26,706 bases of DNA. Origin: Microcaldota archaeon. Lineage in GTDB: Archaea; Micrarchaeota; Micrarchaeia; Norongarragalinales; UBA8480. The DNA is taken from contig JAHFHC010000010.1 in assembly GCA_023247085.1 (NCBI GenBank), positions 8,385-35,090 of the forward strand, in the 5' to 3' direction. Positions 16,452-22,023 of this stretch are shown in pieces. Positions within the stretch are counted from its first letter, which is position 1; every line of letters begins with the position of its first letter. Below the pieces are notes generated by a model. It saw only the letters and a program-made list of their open reading frames with translations. It searched no databases and was not told the origin of the DNA. A program made the position numbers and the translations under genes.

Positions 16452-17150
16452 TTAATCCTTTAAGTCATCCCAGCTAATTGTAGCTTTTGGGTCAACGCTT
16501 AGCCCATTATCGCCAAATTTCAATGGATGCACATTGGAATCGTGGTTTGTTCCACGCATTTTTCTAATAGTCAAATAGTGGCTTGGTGGAAAGAAGTGAA
16601 GTGAAATAATCCCATCAACTAAAAACTCTTCAACCCCAAAACTAGAAAAGTCATTTTTTCTACCGCTTGTTTCACAAGCAAGCAAAGAAGTGCAACGTAA
16701 CTTGCGTAACTCTTCAATCAACACGTAAATCGAATACCGAATCTTTGCCTTGTCATTAGTCCAAAAAGCAAATGCAGTAATAGAATCAATAACTAAACGC
16801 TTTGCCCCAACTTGCCGCGCCTTTTCCACTATACGCTTCGCCTGGCTAGCCAAGTCAGTATAATCACCAGTCGGCTCAAATTTGTAAATCTTTAACTTAT
16901 TATCCCGCTCCAGCGCCTGCACGTCCCACTTGAACCGCTGTACATTCCACCATAAGTTATGCGCTCCTTCTTCAAGAGTCACGTAAACCCCTGGCTCGTC
17001 ATAATCATGCGCTCCAGCGTACAAGTACTCCATGCAAAAAATAGTTTTGCCAGTTCCAGGCCCACCTGAAATTAAAACGCTTGACCCCTCAGGAAACCCG
17101 CCTTCAGTTAACTCATCCAAACCAGAAATACCACTCTTAACACGATTCAT
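16452..17150 (-). CDS. KaiC-like single-domain RecA-family ATPase
   Basis: A 232-residue member of the archaeal KaiC/RadA-like family that acts as an ATP-dependent signalling or assembly protein. Walker A GGPGTGKT (29-36), catalytic Glu pair in TLEEG (58-62) and Walker B LVIDS (119-123) are intact, and the C-terminal strand-rich end (HYLTIRKMRGTNHD) is typical. There is one ATPase domain and no fused sensor domain. The ATG overlaps an AT-rich stretch that gives a TATA-like ATTATATTAT very close to the start. The gene is divergent from the tRNA-Thr region, about 80 bases from the first tRNA-like sequence. Its partner is unknown. Confidence 0.9.
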   Translation of the reverse strand: MNRVKSGISGLDELTEGGFPEGSSVLISGGPGTGKTIFCMEYLYAGAHDYDEPGVYVTLEEGAHNLWWNVQRFKWDVQALERDNKLKIYKFEPTGDYTDLASQAKRIVEKARQVGAKRLVIDSITAFAFWTNDKAKIRYSIYVLIEELRKLRCTSLLACETSGRKNDFSSFGVEEFLVDGIISLHFFPPSHYLTIRKMRGTNHDSNVHPLKFGDNGLSVDPKATISWDDLKD

Positions 17151-17207
17151 ATAATATAATTACCTACAACACAACAATGAGCGAAAATAAAAACAATACC
17201 TTACCAA

Positions 17208-17220
17208 ACATATCATAAGC
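17208..17220 (+). promoter_or_regulatory. TATA-like box 25 bases before the first tRNA-Thr 5' copy
   Basis: ACATATCATAAGC is centred about 20-26 bases before G17234, the first base of the upstream copy of the tRNA 5' end. The second, complete tRNA start at 17358 has only TTTTAAAAA centred about 17 bases upstream, a poorer position. This suggests that transcription may begin at the upstream copy. Confidence 0.4.
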
Positions 17221-17233
17221 AAAAACACAATTT

Positions 17234-17248
17234 GCCTCCGTAGCTCAG
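17234..17248 (+). repeat. Duplicate of the first 15 nt of tRNA-Thr(TGT)
   Basis: GCCTCCGTAGCTCAG here is identical to the first 15 bases of the complete tRNA at 17358-17372; with two preceding T the identity is 17 bases. It is followed not by the rest of the tRNA but by a hairpin-forming segment. Confidence 0.85.
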
Positions 17249-17357
17249 AACCGCCTTTTTCTTTAGAAAAGAAAAAGGCCTGTTCAGTCCAAAAAGAAAT
17301 AAGTGAACACTTTTCTTTTTTCGTCAACGTTTTTTCTTTTAAAAAGAAAAAAAGGTT
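17249..17357 (+). mobile_element. Small palindromic element between the two tRNA 5' copies
   Basis: This 109-base segment begins AACCGCCTTTTTCTTT and ends AAAGAAAAAAAGGTT, imperfect terminal inverted repeats. Inside are a 12-bp stem (GCCTTTTTCTTT against AAAGAAAAAGGC, 17253-17279) and a second stem at 17331-17350. It is bounded by the 15-base direct repeats of the tRNA 5' end. It has no open frame. It could be a non-autonomous mobile element with a target duplication, or an intron of the D-loop whose boundaries are hidden in the repeat. Confidence 0.45.
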
Positions 17358-17393
17358 GCCTCCGTAGCTCAGTGGCAGAGCGCCTGTCTTGTA

Positions 17394-17458
17394 AAGTTTT
17401 TTCTTCATTTTACCAAGAAAGAAAAACTTGGGAAAAAGAAAGAAAAAATCTCAAAGCA
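17394..17458 (+). other. tRNA-Thr(TGT) intron 1 (anticodon loop, 37/38), 65 nt
   Basis: The intron starts AAGTTTTTTC and ends CTCAAAGCA. GTTT near its 5' end can pair with AAAC at the 3' exon junction, and CCAAG/CTTGG forms an internal hairpin. The bulge-helix-bulge is relaxed, not ideal; the length of the anticodon loop fixes the size at 65 nt. Confidence 0.8.
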
Positions 17459-17477
17459 AACAGGAGGTTGCGAGTTC

Positions 17478-17581
17478 AATTCGAAAGCCCTTTTCTTAGG
17501 AAGAAAAGGTCTTTCAGTCCCAAAAGAACAAATAGTCTTTTTGGGTTGAAAGCCTTTTTCTACAGAAAAAGGGCTTCGTGA
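17478..17581 (+). other. tRNA-Thr(TGT) intron 2 (T-loop), 104 nt
   Basis: The flanks fold into a textbook bulge-helix-bulge: T stem GCGAG/CTCGC, 3-nt bulge TTC (17475-17477), 4-bp helix AATT (17478-17481) with AATT (17582-17585), 3-nt bulge TGA (17579-17581), then an intron helix CGAAAGCCC (17482-17490) with GGGCTTCG (17571-17578). Removal gives T-loop TTCAATT, the same as in tRNA-Thr(GGT); a one-base shift of the cut would give TTAAATT. The interior holds three hairpins, including CTTTCAGTCCCAAAAG against CTTTTTGGGTTGAAAG. AATTC is repeated at both ends. Confidence 0.85.
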
Positions 17582-17656
17582 AATTCTCGCCGGGGGCTTT
17601 TTCTTTTTGAGTTGGGTTCTTTCAGTTCGAGTTTTTTTAACCGGCGCAATGAAACC

Positions 17657-17664
17657 TTTATATT
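17657..17664 (+). promoter_or_regulatory. TATA box of the M64-like lipoprotein gene
   Basis: TTTATATT is centred about 25 bases before the ATG at 17686, so the message should be leaderless and start at this ATG, not at the internal ATG at 17719. Confidence 0.55.
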
Positions 17665-17685
17665 GATTGCGCGTTTTTTTTTTAA

Positions 17686-18867
17686 ATGGCTAGGTTTGGT
17701 AAACAAAGTGTCACTCTAATGAAGTACTATTTACTTTTTCTTTTTTCTTTTCTACTTTTTGGATGCATTTCAATCGACCAATCCGATTCAACCGTTACTG
17801 GTGTGCCAAATCAATCTTCCCAGCTTCAAAATGAATCCGCATTGCACGTTGAGCCTATTCCGCAGGAACGTAACCAAAATGAAACGGCTATTAGTTTTCC
17901 TCCAGCTTCGGAAACAAACCCAACCAATCAAACTCCAATTAGTTCATCTTCCACGGGTGTAGCTTCGCAAATGATCCAATTATTCCCAGATTTAAATCAC
18001 CCATATGTTGGGGCTATAAACATAGCTGCAGTTATAGACGACTCGTCTGAATACAACCAACCTGACTCGTATTTTTACAATTTGTTGCAGAACGCTAATC
18101 GGTCTTTCACAGGTTTAACTGGTATTTCGTTTAATGTTATTAACCTAGTCCATTTAGCTAGTAATCAAAATAGTCATCCTGCAGAGCCTAGTACAAATTC
18201 AACTTCAAGTCTAACTCAAAATCAAACTCCATCTAGTTCATCTTCCATTGACCTTGCAAAGGTATATCTCGCACGTTACCCTGCACCAGAGTACTTAATT
18301 ATTTTTACTAGAAATGATCTCTCTGCTATTTCAAAGGGTGGCCGTGGAGGTGGTATAAACGGTTCTTCGTTACCGGCTGATTTTACATGTAATCGACTTC
18401 ATACGATGTATGGCTCTAGATCAATTGTCCTTAATTATGCTGATGCTACGCACAAAGCATTTATCTGTGGATATAATTCCACTAGATTTAAGCCCGGTGG
18501 TTGGAATACGCCACCGACGAGTAAAGTTTCAATAGATGGCCAATGCCACAATAGTCTTGGCATTCCGTGCGTTGTAGAAGGAGGTGCAAGCCGTTGTTCA
18601 AATTGGAGGCAAGTGAGCGGGGTAAATAATACGGTTCTAATAACTGATCTTGATAATCAATTGGTACAAATGATTATAGTCCACGAACTAGGGCATTCTT
18701 TTGCGCCTAGTAATTATGAGCATTTTGGTGCTCGGGACTGCATTGTTCGAACTAGAGCCACGATTAACTGGAGCAATATAGATATTCAAAACTCTGCTAC
18801 TAATTTCTTTGGCTTATGCCCGGATATATTTCCTCGATTCGCACGTAATTATGCGTCATGTTCATAG
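17686..18867 (+). CDS. Secreted zinc metalloprotease lipoprotein, peptidase M64-like
   Basis: A 393-residue exported protein. The signal has a basic start, hydrophobic YYLLFLFSFLLFGC and lipobox Cys27, followed by a long Ser/Asn/Thr/Pro linker (about 30-100 and again 160-190) rich in N-x-S/T sequons. The zinc motif is HELGH (333-337) in the context HELGHSFAPSNYEH, close to the HEFGHSFAGLADEY motif of the M64 (IgA-peptidase-like) family, and the upstream LIIFTRND..SKGGRGGG stretch resembles the N..YGGSGG strand of that family. Six or more Cys in the catalytic half suggest disulfides, as expected outside the cell. The internal ATG at 17719 would give a shorter signal peptide. The substrate is unknown; it may be a surface or neighbouring-cell protein. 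Confidence 0.68.
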   Translation: MARFGKQSVTLMKYYLLFLFSFLLFGCISIDQSDSTVTGVPNQSSQLQNESALHVEPIPQERNQNETAISFPPASETNPTNQTPISSSSTGVASQMIQLFPDLNHPYVGAINIAAVIDDSSEYNQPDSYFYNLLQNANRSFTGLTGISFNVINLVHLASNQNSHPAEPSTNSTSSLTQNQTPSSSSSIDLAKVYLARYPAPEYLIIFTRNDLSAISKGGRGGGINGSSLPADFTCNRLHTMYGSRSIVLNYADATHKAFICGYNSTRFKPGGWNTPPTSKVSIDGQCHNSLGIPCVVEGGASRCSNWRQVSGVNNTVLITDLDNQLVQMIIVHELGHSFAPSNYEHFGARDCIVRTRATINWSNIDIQNSATNFFGLCPDIFPRFARNYASCS

Positions 18868-18998
18868 TTTTTTTATTTAATAAAGCATTTCAAAACTTAT
18901 TCAATTATCTTAGCGTTTCAGCATAGTTTTTCTGATCCTTGATTAATAGGATATATGGACTTGCGCCCAGTGGGCTCTCGCATTTGGGTTCATAAGTC

Positions 18999-19172
18999 GT
19001 GTTCTCCAAATTCGAAGCACTCAAAGAATTTCACCAACTAAATTCCAGCCAAAACAAGCTAGCTCCAAAACCAGATGATGCCGGCGATGCATATCGTTTT
19101 AAGCATATTTTGCTAACTATTTTCAAGGTGAGTATTGAATGGCTTTTCATCCTGAAGTTGAACTTGTTTTAA
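18999..19172 (+). pseudogene. Short open frame, possibly the remains of a gene
   Basis: A 57-residue frame starting with GTG (VFSKFEALKEFHQLNSSQNK then APKPDDAGDAYRFKHILLTI). The composition is protein-like in its first two thirds; its last residues run over the next gene start at 19139 in another frame. It may be a small real protein or an old fragment. No family recognised. Confidence 0.25.
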
Positions 19173-19544
19173 AAAATCATTTATCCAATACTGAAGTTGC
19201 TATTGTTCGTGCAAAGCTTGATCATGATGGCGCTAAAAAACACGTTGATTTTATTTAACAAAACAGAAAACCCACGCCTTCAGGCGTGGGATGAATGCTA
19301 GCTGCTTTGTTAAAGCCTTACACTTCGCCTTGCAGGAACACGAGTGCCGGTAAAACCAAGGGCTTTAGCCCTTGGTCAGGCACGAGTGGGCGAAGTGTAA
19401 GTTATAGCTAGACATCAACGCGCCCGTGCTGCTTTGAAAAATGCAATCCAAAGCGGAGTTTTAAACGAGCATGCTAACCGCGCTTTAAGTTCCGAAATTG
19501 TTAAGCTTGTAGCTACCCAACGCTGCTTTCAAAATCTTTAACCG
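19139..19544 (+). pseudogene. Small gene interrupted by a palindromic element
   Basis: ATG 19139 has GGTGA seven bases upstream (19127-19131), so it was a real start. The frame gives 39 codons (MAFHPEVELVLKNHL, later VRAKLDHDGAKKHVDFI) and stops at 19256-19258, next to the palindromic element. After the element an open frame from 19401 encodes another helical basic stretch (ARHQRARAALKNAIQSGVLN then EHANRALSSEIVKLV) ending at TAA 19542-19544. Joining the two is inference, based on similar composition and on the element between them. The original family is unknown. Confidence 0.4.
19260..19401 (+). mobile_element. Palindromic element, IS200/IS605-end-like (PATE/MITE type)
   Basis: Three nested or tandem stems in 142 bases: CCCACGCCTTCAGGCGTGGG (19271-19290); CTTACACTTCGCC (19317-19329) with GGCGAAGTGTAAG (19389-19401), enclosing GTGCC (19344-19348) with GGCAC (19379-19383); and innermost CCAAGGGCTTTAGCCCTTGG (19356-19375). 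Short hairpins with TTTA/TTCA loops are typical of IS200/IS605 and TnpB element ends. The left side directly follows TTTAAC (19254-19259), a target used by IS605-type elements, and no target duplication is seen, as expected for that family. No tnpA or tnpB is present, so it would be non-autonomous. Confidence 0.55.
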
Positions 19545-19693
19545 CGCATTCCCATCCGTGAGAGTTTTTTCAAGAGTTTTCTTGTATTCTTCTCGAGAAA
19601 GCATATGTGAGCCAAGAGGAGAATATGCGGTCATATGCCTTAATTGCAATTTACTTTGCTGAACAGTAGCGCCTATGGTATTATATGACTAAC

Positions 19694-20140
19694 TTAGTGC
19701 AGTTTTTTTAAAGTTTTTTTTAATGCATTTGCAATTTCTGAAAAATCGTTGTATCGAATAATAGCTGGAATATTGTTTTTTTTATTTGCCGGATTCTCCA
19801 AAAACAAGGCTTCTGTAAATGGAATTGAAATGCTATTGTGCACCGCCATTATTGTTGGTTTTCCCATTCCGGCAAAGTACCCCGCGTCCCAACCGCGCCC
19901 TTCGCTTGGGTCATTAAATGAATAAATACACAATGCAAGATCGCATGTTTCATAAAGTGCATAAGCTTTTCTAACTGCTTCAATTTTAGGCATTGAATCT
20001 GGATTCCAATTTTGTATGTCACACAACATAGTAACTACTTCGTGCCCGTTTGCCTGTAGCAATGCCTTAATTTCTTCTAACTGTGTTTTTAAATCTGTTA
20101 AATTTGCGCCCCTAAATTTATACGCCAGCCAAATTCTCAT
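19694..20140 (-). CDS. Nucleoside 2-deoxyribosyltransferase-like protein
   Basis: A 148-residue Rossmann-like protein. It begins with MRIWLAYKFRG, a typical first strand of the NDT/DUF4406-like fold, and has the substrate-site segment CDLALCIYSFNDPSEGRGWD followed by AGYFAGMGKPTIM, where the Glu of SEGRGWD matches the catalytic Glu of nucleoside deoxyribosyltransferases. It could cleave or exchange the base of (deoxy)nucleosides or nucleotides. The open frame continues to 20242, but the ATG at 20140 is preferred: it begins exactly at the first strand, and a TATA box (GATTATAAAAATC, 20162-20174 on this strand) lies at leaderless distance inside the longer frame. Confidence 0.68.
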   Translation of the reverse strand: MRIWLAYKFRGANLTDLKTQLEEIKALLQANGHEVVTMLCDIQNWNPDSMPKIEAVRKAYALYETCDLALCIYSFNDPSEGRGWDAGYFAGMGKPTIMAVHNSISIPFTEALFLENPANKKNNIPAIIRYNDFSEIANALKKTLKKLH

Positions 20141-20161
20141 AAAAAGACTTATGCCCCACCT

Positions 20162-20174
20162 GATTTTTATAATC
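20162..20174 (-). promoter_or_regulatory. TATA box of the deoxyribosyltransferase-like gene
   Basis: On the minus strand GATTATAAAAATC is centred about 27 bases before the ATG at 20140. It supports the shorter start and a leaderless message. Confidence 0.5.
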
Positions 20175-20264
20175 CACGTTGCCTTAACAATATAATTCTC
20201 TAAGCTTTTTTTCCAATGGTTTAAAATACTTTGAGTATCCAAAACAAATACAGTTGAATTTTAC

Positions 20265-20423
20265 ATGGGTAAGTTTCCAATCGCTGAACGACACATTTTA
20301 GGGGTACTAATTTGCAAAAAGTGCAAAACGCGCAACTCAAAAGCAGCAGAGCGATGCCGTAAATGTGCATACACTAATTTAAGGCCAAAACGAGCAAAGA
20401 AGAAAGAAGCAAAAGGCAAATAG
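20265..20423 (+). CDS. rpl40e: Ribosomal protein eL40
   Basis: A 52-residue large-subunit ribosomal protein. It reads MGKFPIAERHILGVLICKKC, then KTRNSKAAERCRKCAYTNLR and PKRAKKKEAKGK, with a four-Cys zinc site (Cys17-x2-Cys20-x10-Cys31-x2-Cys34) and the family pattern C..C..RN...A.RCRKC.Y..LRPK. It binds 23S rRNA near the factor-binding site. It is short and so easily missed in automated gene calling. A TATA-like TTTAAAATAC at about 20220-20229 would give a leader of roughly 15 bases. The gene is divergent from the deoxyribosyltransferase-like gene. Confidence 0.95.
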   Translation: MGKFPIAERHILGVLICKKCKTRNSKAAERCRKCAYTNLRPKRAKKKEAKGK

Positions 20424-20514
20424 AGCATCTTCTTCATATAGAACTATAATTTAGGCACTAGTTTTCACCGGGCAGTCCTTTTAAATCTAGGTTCAGTTAT
20501 ACCACAGATAACAA

Positions 20515-21651
20515 ATGCCACGGCCACTCTTTTCTACTAAAACTAAATTAGTTCTTGCTGAATTAGACCGAACATTTCCACTGGACCGAGCGGCTTTGGA
20601 GGAAATGGCCGCTAAAAAGGTAATTGTGCCACTTGGAAAACGCTTCAAAACTACTGCGCCTAATATCACAATTGCAGAAAGATTCAGGAGACTATTTAGA
20701 AATAGGCGCTTATACGCCATTCCATTTAAGGATATTCGTGGGAGTTCAGGTGGGCTTGCGGGTTTAACCTTGCATAACCGGAGTCTATTTACTGTTGCTG
20801 CTGGCCAAAGGCAATTTGTGTTCAAAGGTACTGGTTCACAGGGAGAGCACAGTTATCGCGGTGCCCTGGGAGATTATGCTGAACATCGTTTTTATGGCGG
20901 TGCAAGAGTTCAGACAATCAGATGGGCAGTTGATACCTTACAAGAATTAGAACATGCGTACAAGGCAGCTAACCGTGATGAGGTAGTACGGTGGGCAGCC
21001 AAAGAGCACGGAATAACTGAATTGCCAGTTATAAAGCACGTTGCAGTTTTCCGTCCACTTCAAATTCTCACTGGAAAACAAGGTACAAAGCTAAGGCGTT
21101 TGCCAATAACAAAACAATCAATGAAAGCATTAGGGTTAGGTGAATTTTATGGCGACCAACGGGTTCAAGTTTACAGTGCAGTTCAACCAAAGCGCATAGA
21201 AAATTTTGAAACCACCTCGGATTTCCTAGCCGATGCTAAAAATATTGCCAAAAAAACAGGAGAAGATATCAGGCGAGTGGTATTAAAACGTTTTTTAGCG
21301 CGCTCGCTGCTTTTCTTACATATAGCGCATTCGCGAAGAATTGTTCTCTCTAGCCCCAGTGGCTCAATTATAGGCTATACAAATACCGGGCCATTTGAAT
21401 TTTTTGACTTTGACGTGGCTGAAAAAATTCGTGACAGAAAAGAATTTTCAAAACGCGCTGAAACAGATTATGAAAAATTAGCCATACTAGCAAGTGGATT
21501 AGCATTAGGCTTGAAGGGACCGCCGTTCTCGTTTAAAAATATCTCCCGCATCGAAGCAGCTAGCCTCAAATTTGATACTCCCCCAAACGGCAAAGAATTA
21601 AATGAGCGCCTTGAACGGATTGCAGATCACTTCTTTCCAAAAAACGACTAA
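20515..21651 (+). CDS. Uncharacterised protein with possible SelO/kinase-like fold
   Basis: A 378-residue soluble protein. QFVFKGTGSQGEHSYRGALG with DYAEHRFYGGARV after it (about 100-132) recalls the KGTG..G....GA..EY..SEAM segment of SelO-type pseudokinases, and FEFFDFDVAEKI (about 294-305) could be a DFG-like metal motif, preceded by RSLLFLHIAHSRRIVL. The match is remote and may be chance. The N-terminal 80 residues are basic and contain RRLFRNRRLYAI. There is no signal peptide or membrane segment. A TATA-like TTTTAAATC near 20480 precedes the ATG. It lies just before the tRNA-Leu locus, with no evident functional link. Confidence 0.5.
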   Translation: MPRPLFSTKTKLVLAELDRTFPLDRAALEEMAAKKVIVPLGKRFKTTAPNITIAERFRRLFRNRRLYAIPFKDIRGSSGGLAGLTLHNRSLFTVAAGQRQFVFKGTGSQGEHSYRGALGDYAEHRFYGGARVQTIRWAVDTLQELEHAYKAANRDEVVRWAAKEHGITELPVIKHVAVFRPLQILTGKQGTKLRRLPITKQSMKALGLGEFYGDQRVQVYSAVQPKRIENFETTSDFLADAKNIAKKTGEDIRRVVLKRFLARSLLFLHIAHSRRIVLSSPSGSIIGYTNTGPFEFFDFDVAEKIRDRKEFSKRAETDYEKLAILASGLALGLKGPPFSFKNISRIEAASLKFDTPPNGKELNERLERIADHFFPKND

Positions 21652-21705
21652 GTGCAACTGTTCACAAGGTAATTAAATTATTTCAGCACAAAATACTTAA
21701 CAAAT

Positions 21706-21720
21706 GCAGTGGTAATAAAG
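21706..21720 (+). repeat. Decayed copy of the first 15 nt of tRNA-Leu(CAG)
   Basis: GCAGTGGTAATAAAG matches GCAGGGGTAGCAAAG (21811-21825) at 12 of 15 positions and lies 105 bases upstream in the same direction. A hairpin with TTTTCTTTTC against GAAAAGAAAA (21730-21752) follows almost at once, the same arrangement as upstream of tRNA-Thr(TGT). Its T at position 5 would break the acceptor stem, so it is not the functional tRNA start. Confidence 0.45.
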
Positions 21721-21727
21721 GAAAGAA

Positions 21728-21776
21728 CTTTTCTTTTCGCGGAAAAGAAAACCTCTTTTAAACTCCAAAAGAAAAG
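21728..21776 (+). repeat. Hairpin repeat of the tRNA-associated family, tRNA-Leu leader copy
   Basis: A 10-bp stem (TTTTCTTTTC / GAAAAGAAAA, loop GCG) is followed by CCTCTTTTAAACTCCAAAAG. The same order, a hairpin then CC..TTTNA..TCCAAAAG, occurs at 17253-17301 and 17488-17528 by tRNA-Thr(TGT), so these are probably copies of one sequence. Confidence 0.5.
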
Positions 21777-21810
21777 CTTCAATTACTTTATCCGCCTAAA
21801 TAGACTAATT

Positions 21811-21996
21811 GCAGGGGTAGCAAAGCTTGGTCAAATGCGCCAGATTCAGGGTCTGGTCCCGAATGGGTTCGAGAGCGAGCCTTTTTCTTTTGAGAAAAGA
21901 AAAAGCATCGATGGAAAAAGAAAACCGTATGCTCCTCGAATTCAAAAAGCCGTTCGGAAAAATATCCAACGGAGAGTGAAAATCTCTCCTCCTGCA
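21811..21996 (+). tRNA. tRNA-Leu(CAG) with an interrupted T arm
   Basis: Acceptor GCAGGGG pairs with CTCCTGC, the anticodon stem is CCAGA/TCTGG with loop TTCAGGG (anticodon CAG), the long variable arm is TCCCGAATGGGTTC as in archaeal tRNA-Leu, T stem 5' strand is GAGAG (21871-21875) and 3' strand CTCTC (21984-21988), discriminator A21996. Between the two T-stem strands lie 108 bases instead of 7. With a 7-base T-loop the mature tRNA would be 85 nt, normal for a class II tRNA. A T-run terminator follows at 21999. Confidence 0.88.
21876..21983 (+). other. Interrupted T-loop region of tRNA-Leu(CAG), one or two introns
   Basis: The segment holds an 11-bp perfect stem CTTTTTCTTTT/AAAAGAAAAAG (21881-21905), a second stem GCATCGATGG with CCGTATGC, and a third CCGTT/AACGG (21950-21954 / 21967-21971). 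A single 101-base intron between the GAGAG repeats (21871 and 21972) would leave T-loop TGAAAAT, which lacks the invariant TTC. A two-intron model (about 21876-21940 and 21944-21979) leaves TTCAAAT. A bulge-helix-bulge-like shape also exists: TTCGAG/CTCGAA, 3-nt bulge AGC with the cut point at 21875/21876, then GAGC/GCTC. The exact borders are unresolved. Confidence 0.6.
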
Positions 21997-22023
21997 CTAT
22001 TTTTTTTAATTGTTTAATCTAAT

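Larger units (their letters stand above)
17358..17598 (+). tRNA. tRNA-Thr(TGT) with two introns
   Basis: Exons are 17358-17393, 17459-17477 and 17582-17598, together 72 nt, exactly the length of tRNA-Thr(GGT) at 25769. Acceptor GCCTCCG pairs with CGGGGGC, D stem GCTC with GAGC, anticodon stem CCTGT with ACAGG, loop CTTGTAA with anticodon TGT, variable loop AGGTT, T stem GCGAG with CTCGC, and T-loop TTCAATT. The discriminator is T and no CCA is encoded. Intron 1 is at the usual 37/38 site; intron 2 splits the T-loop. Intron borders can slide by one base. The upstream 15-base copy of the 5' end is annotated separately. Confidence 0.93.
18868..19693. other. 826-base gene-poor region with gene debris and a palindromic element
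   Basis: No intact gene is convincing here. It holds a TATA-like ATATAT at about 18951, a 57-codon frame from GTG 18999 to 19172, a gene start with a perfect GGTGA site at 19139, a large palindromic structure at 19260-19401, and a further in-frame helical stretch at 19401-19544. On the minus strand a 49-codon frame (19634 to 19485; its start reads MTAYSPLGSHMLSREEY) is open but conflicts with the plus-strand fragment. I read this as a decayed locus. Confidence 0.5.

Noticed and set aside
17303-17581. 92-codon plus-strand frame
   Set aside because: It runs through the tRNA-Thr exons and introns; the product is simple Lys/Phe/Arg-rich sequence.
20141-20242. N-terminal extension of the deoxyribosyltransferase-like protein
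   Set aside because: The TATA box lies inside it and the fold begins at the internal ATG at 20140.
21709-22017. 102-codon plus-strand frame and its 69-codon antisense frame
   Set aside because: Both run through the tRNA-Leu gene and its insertion.
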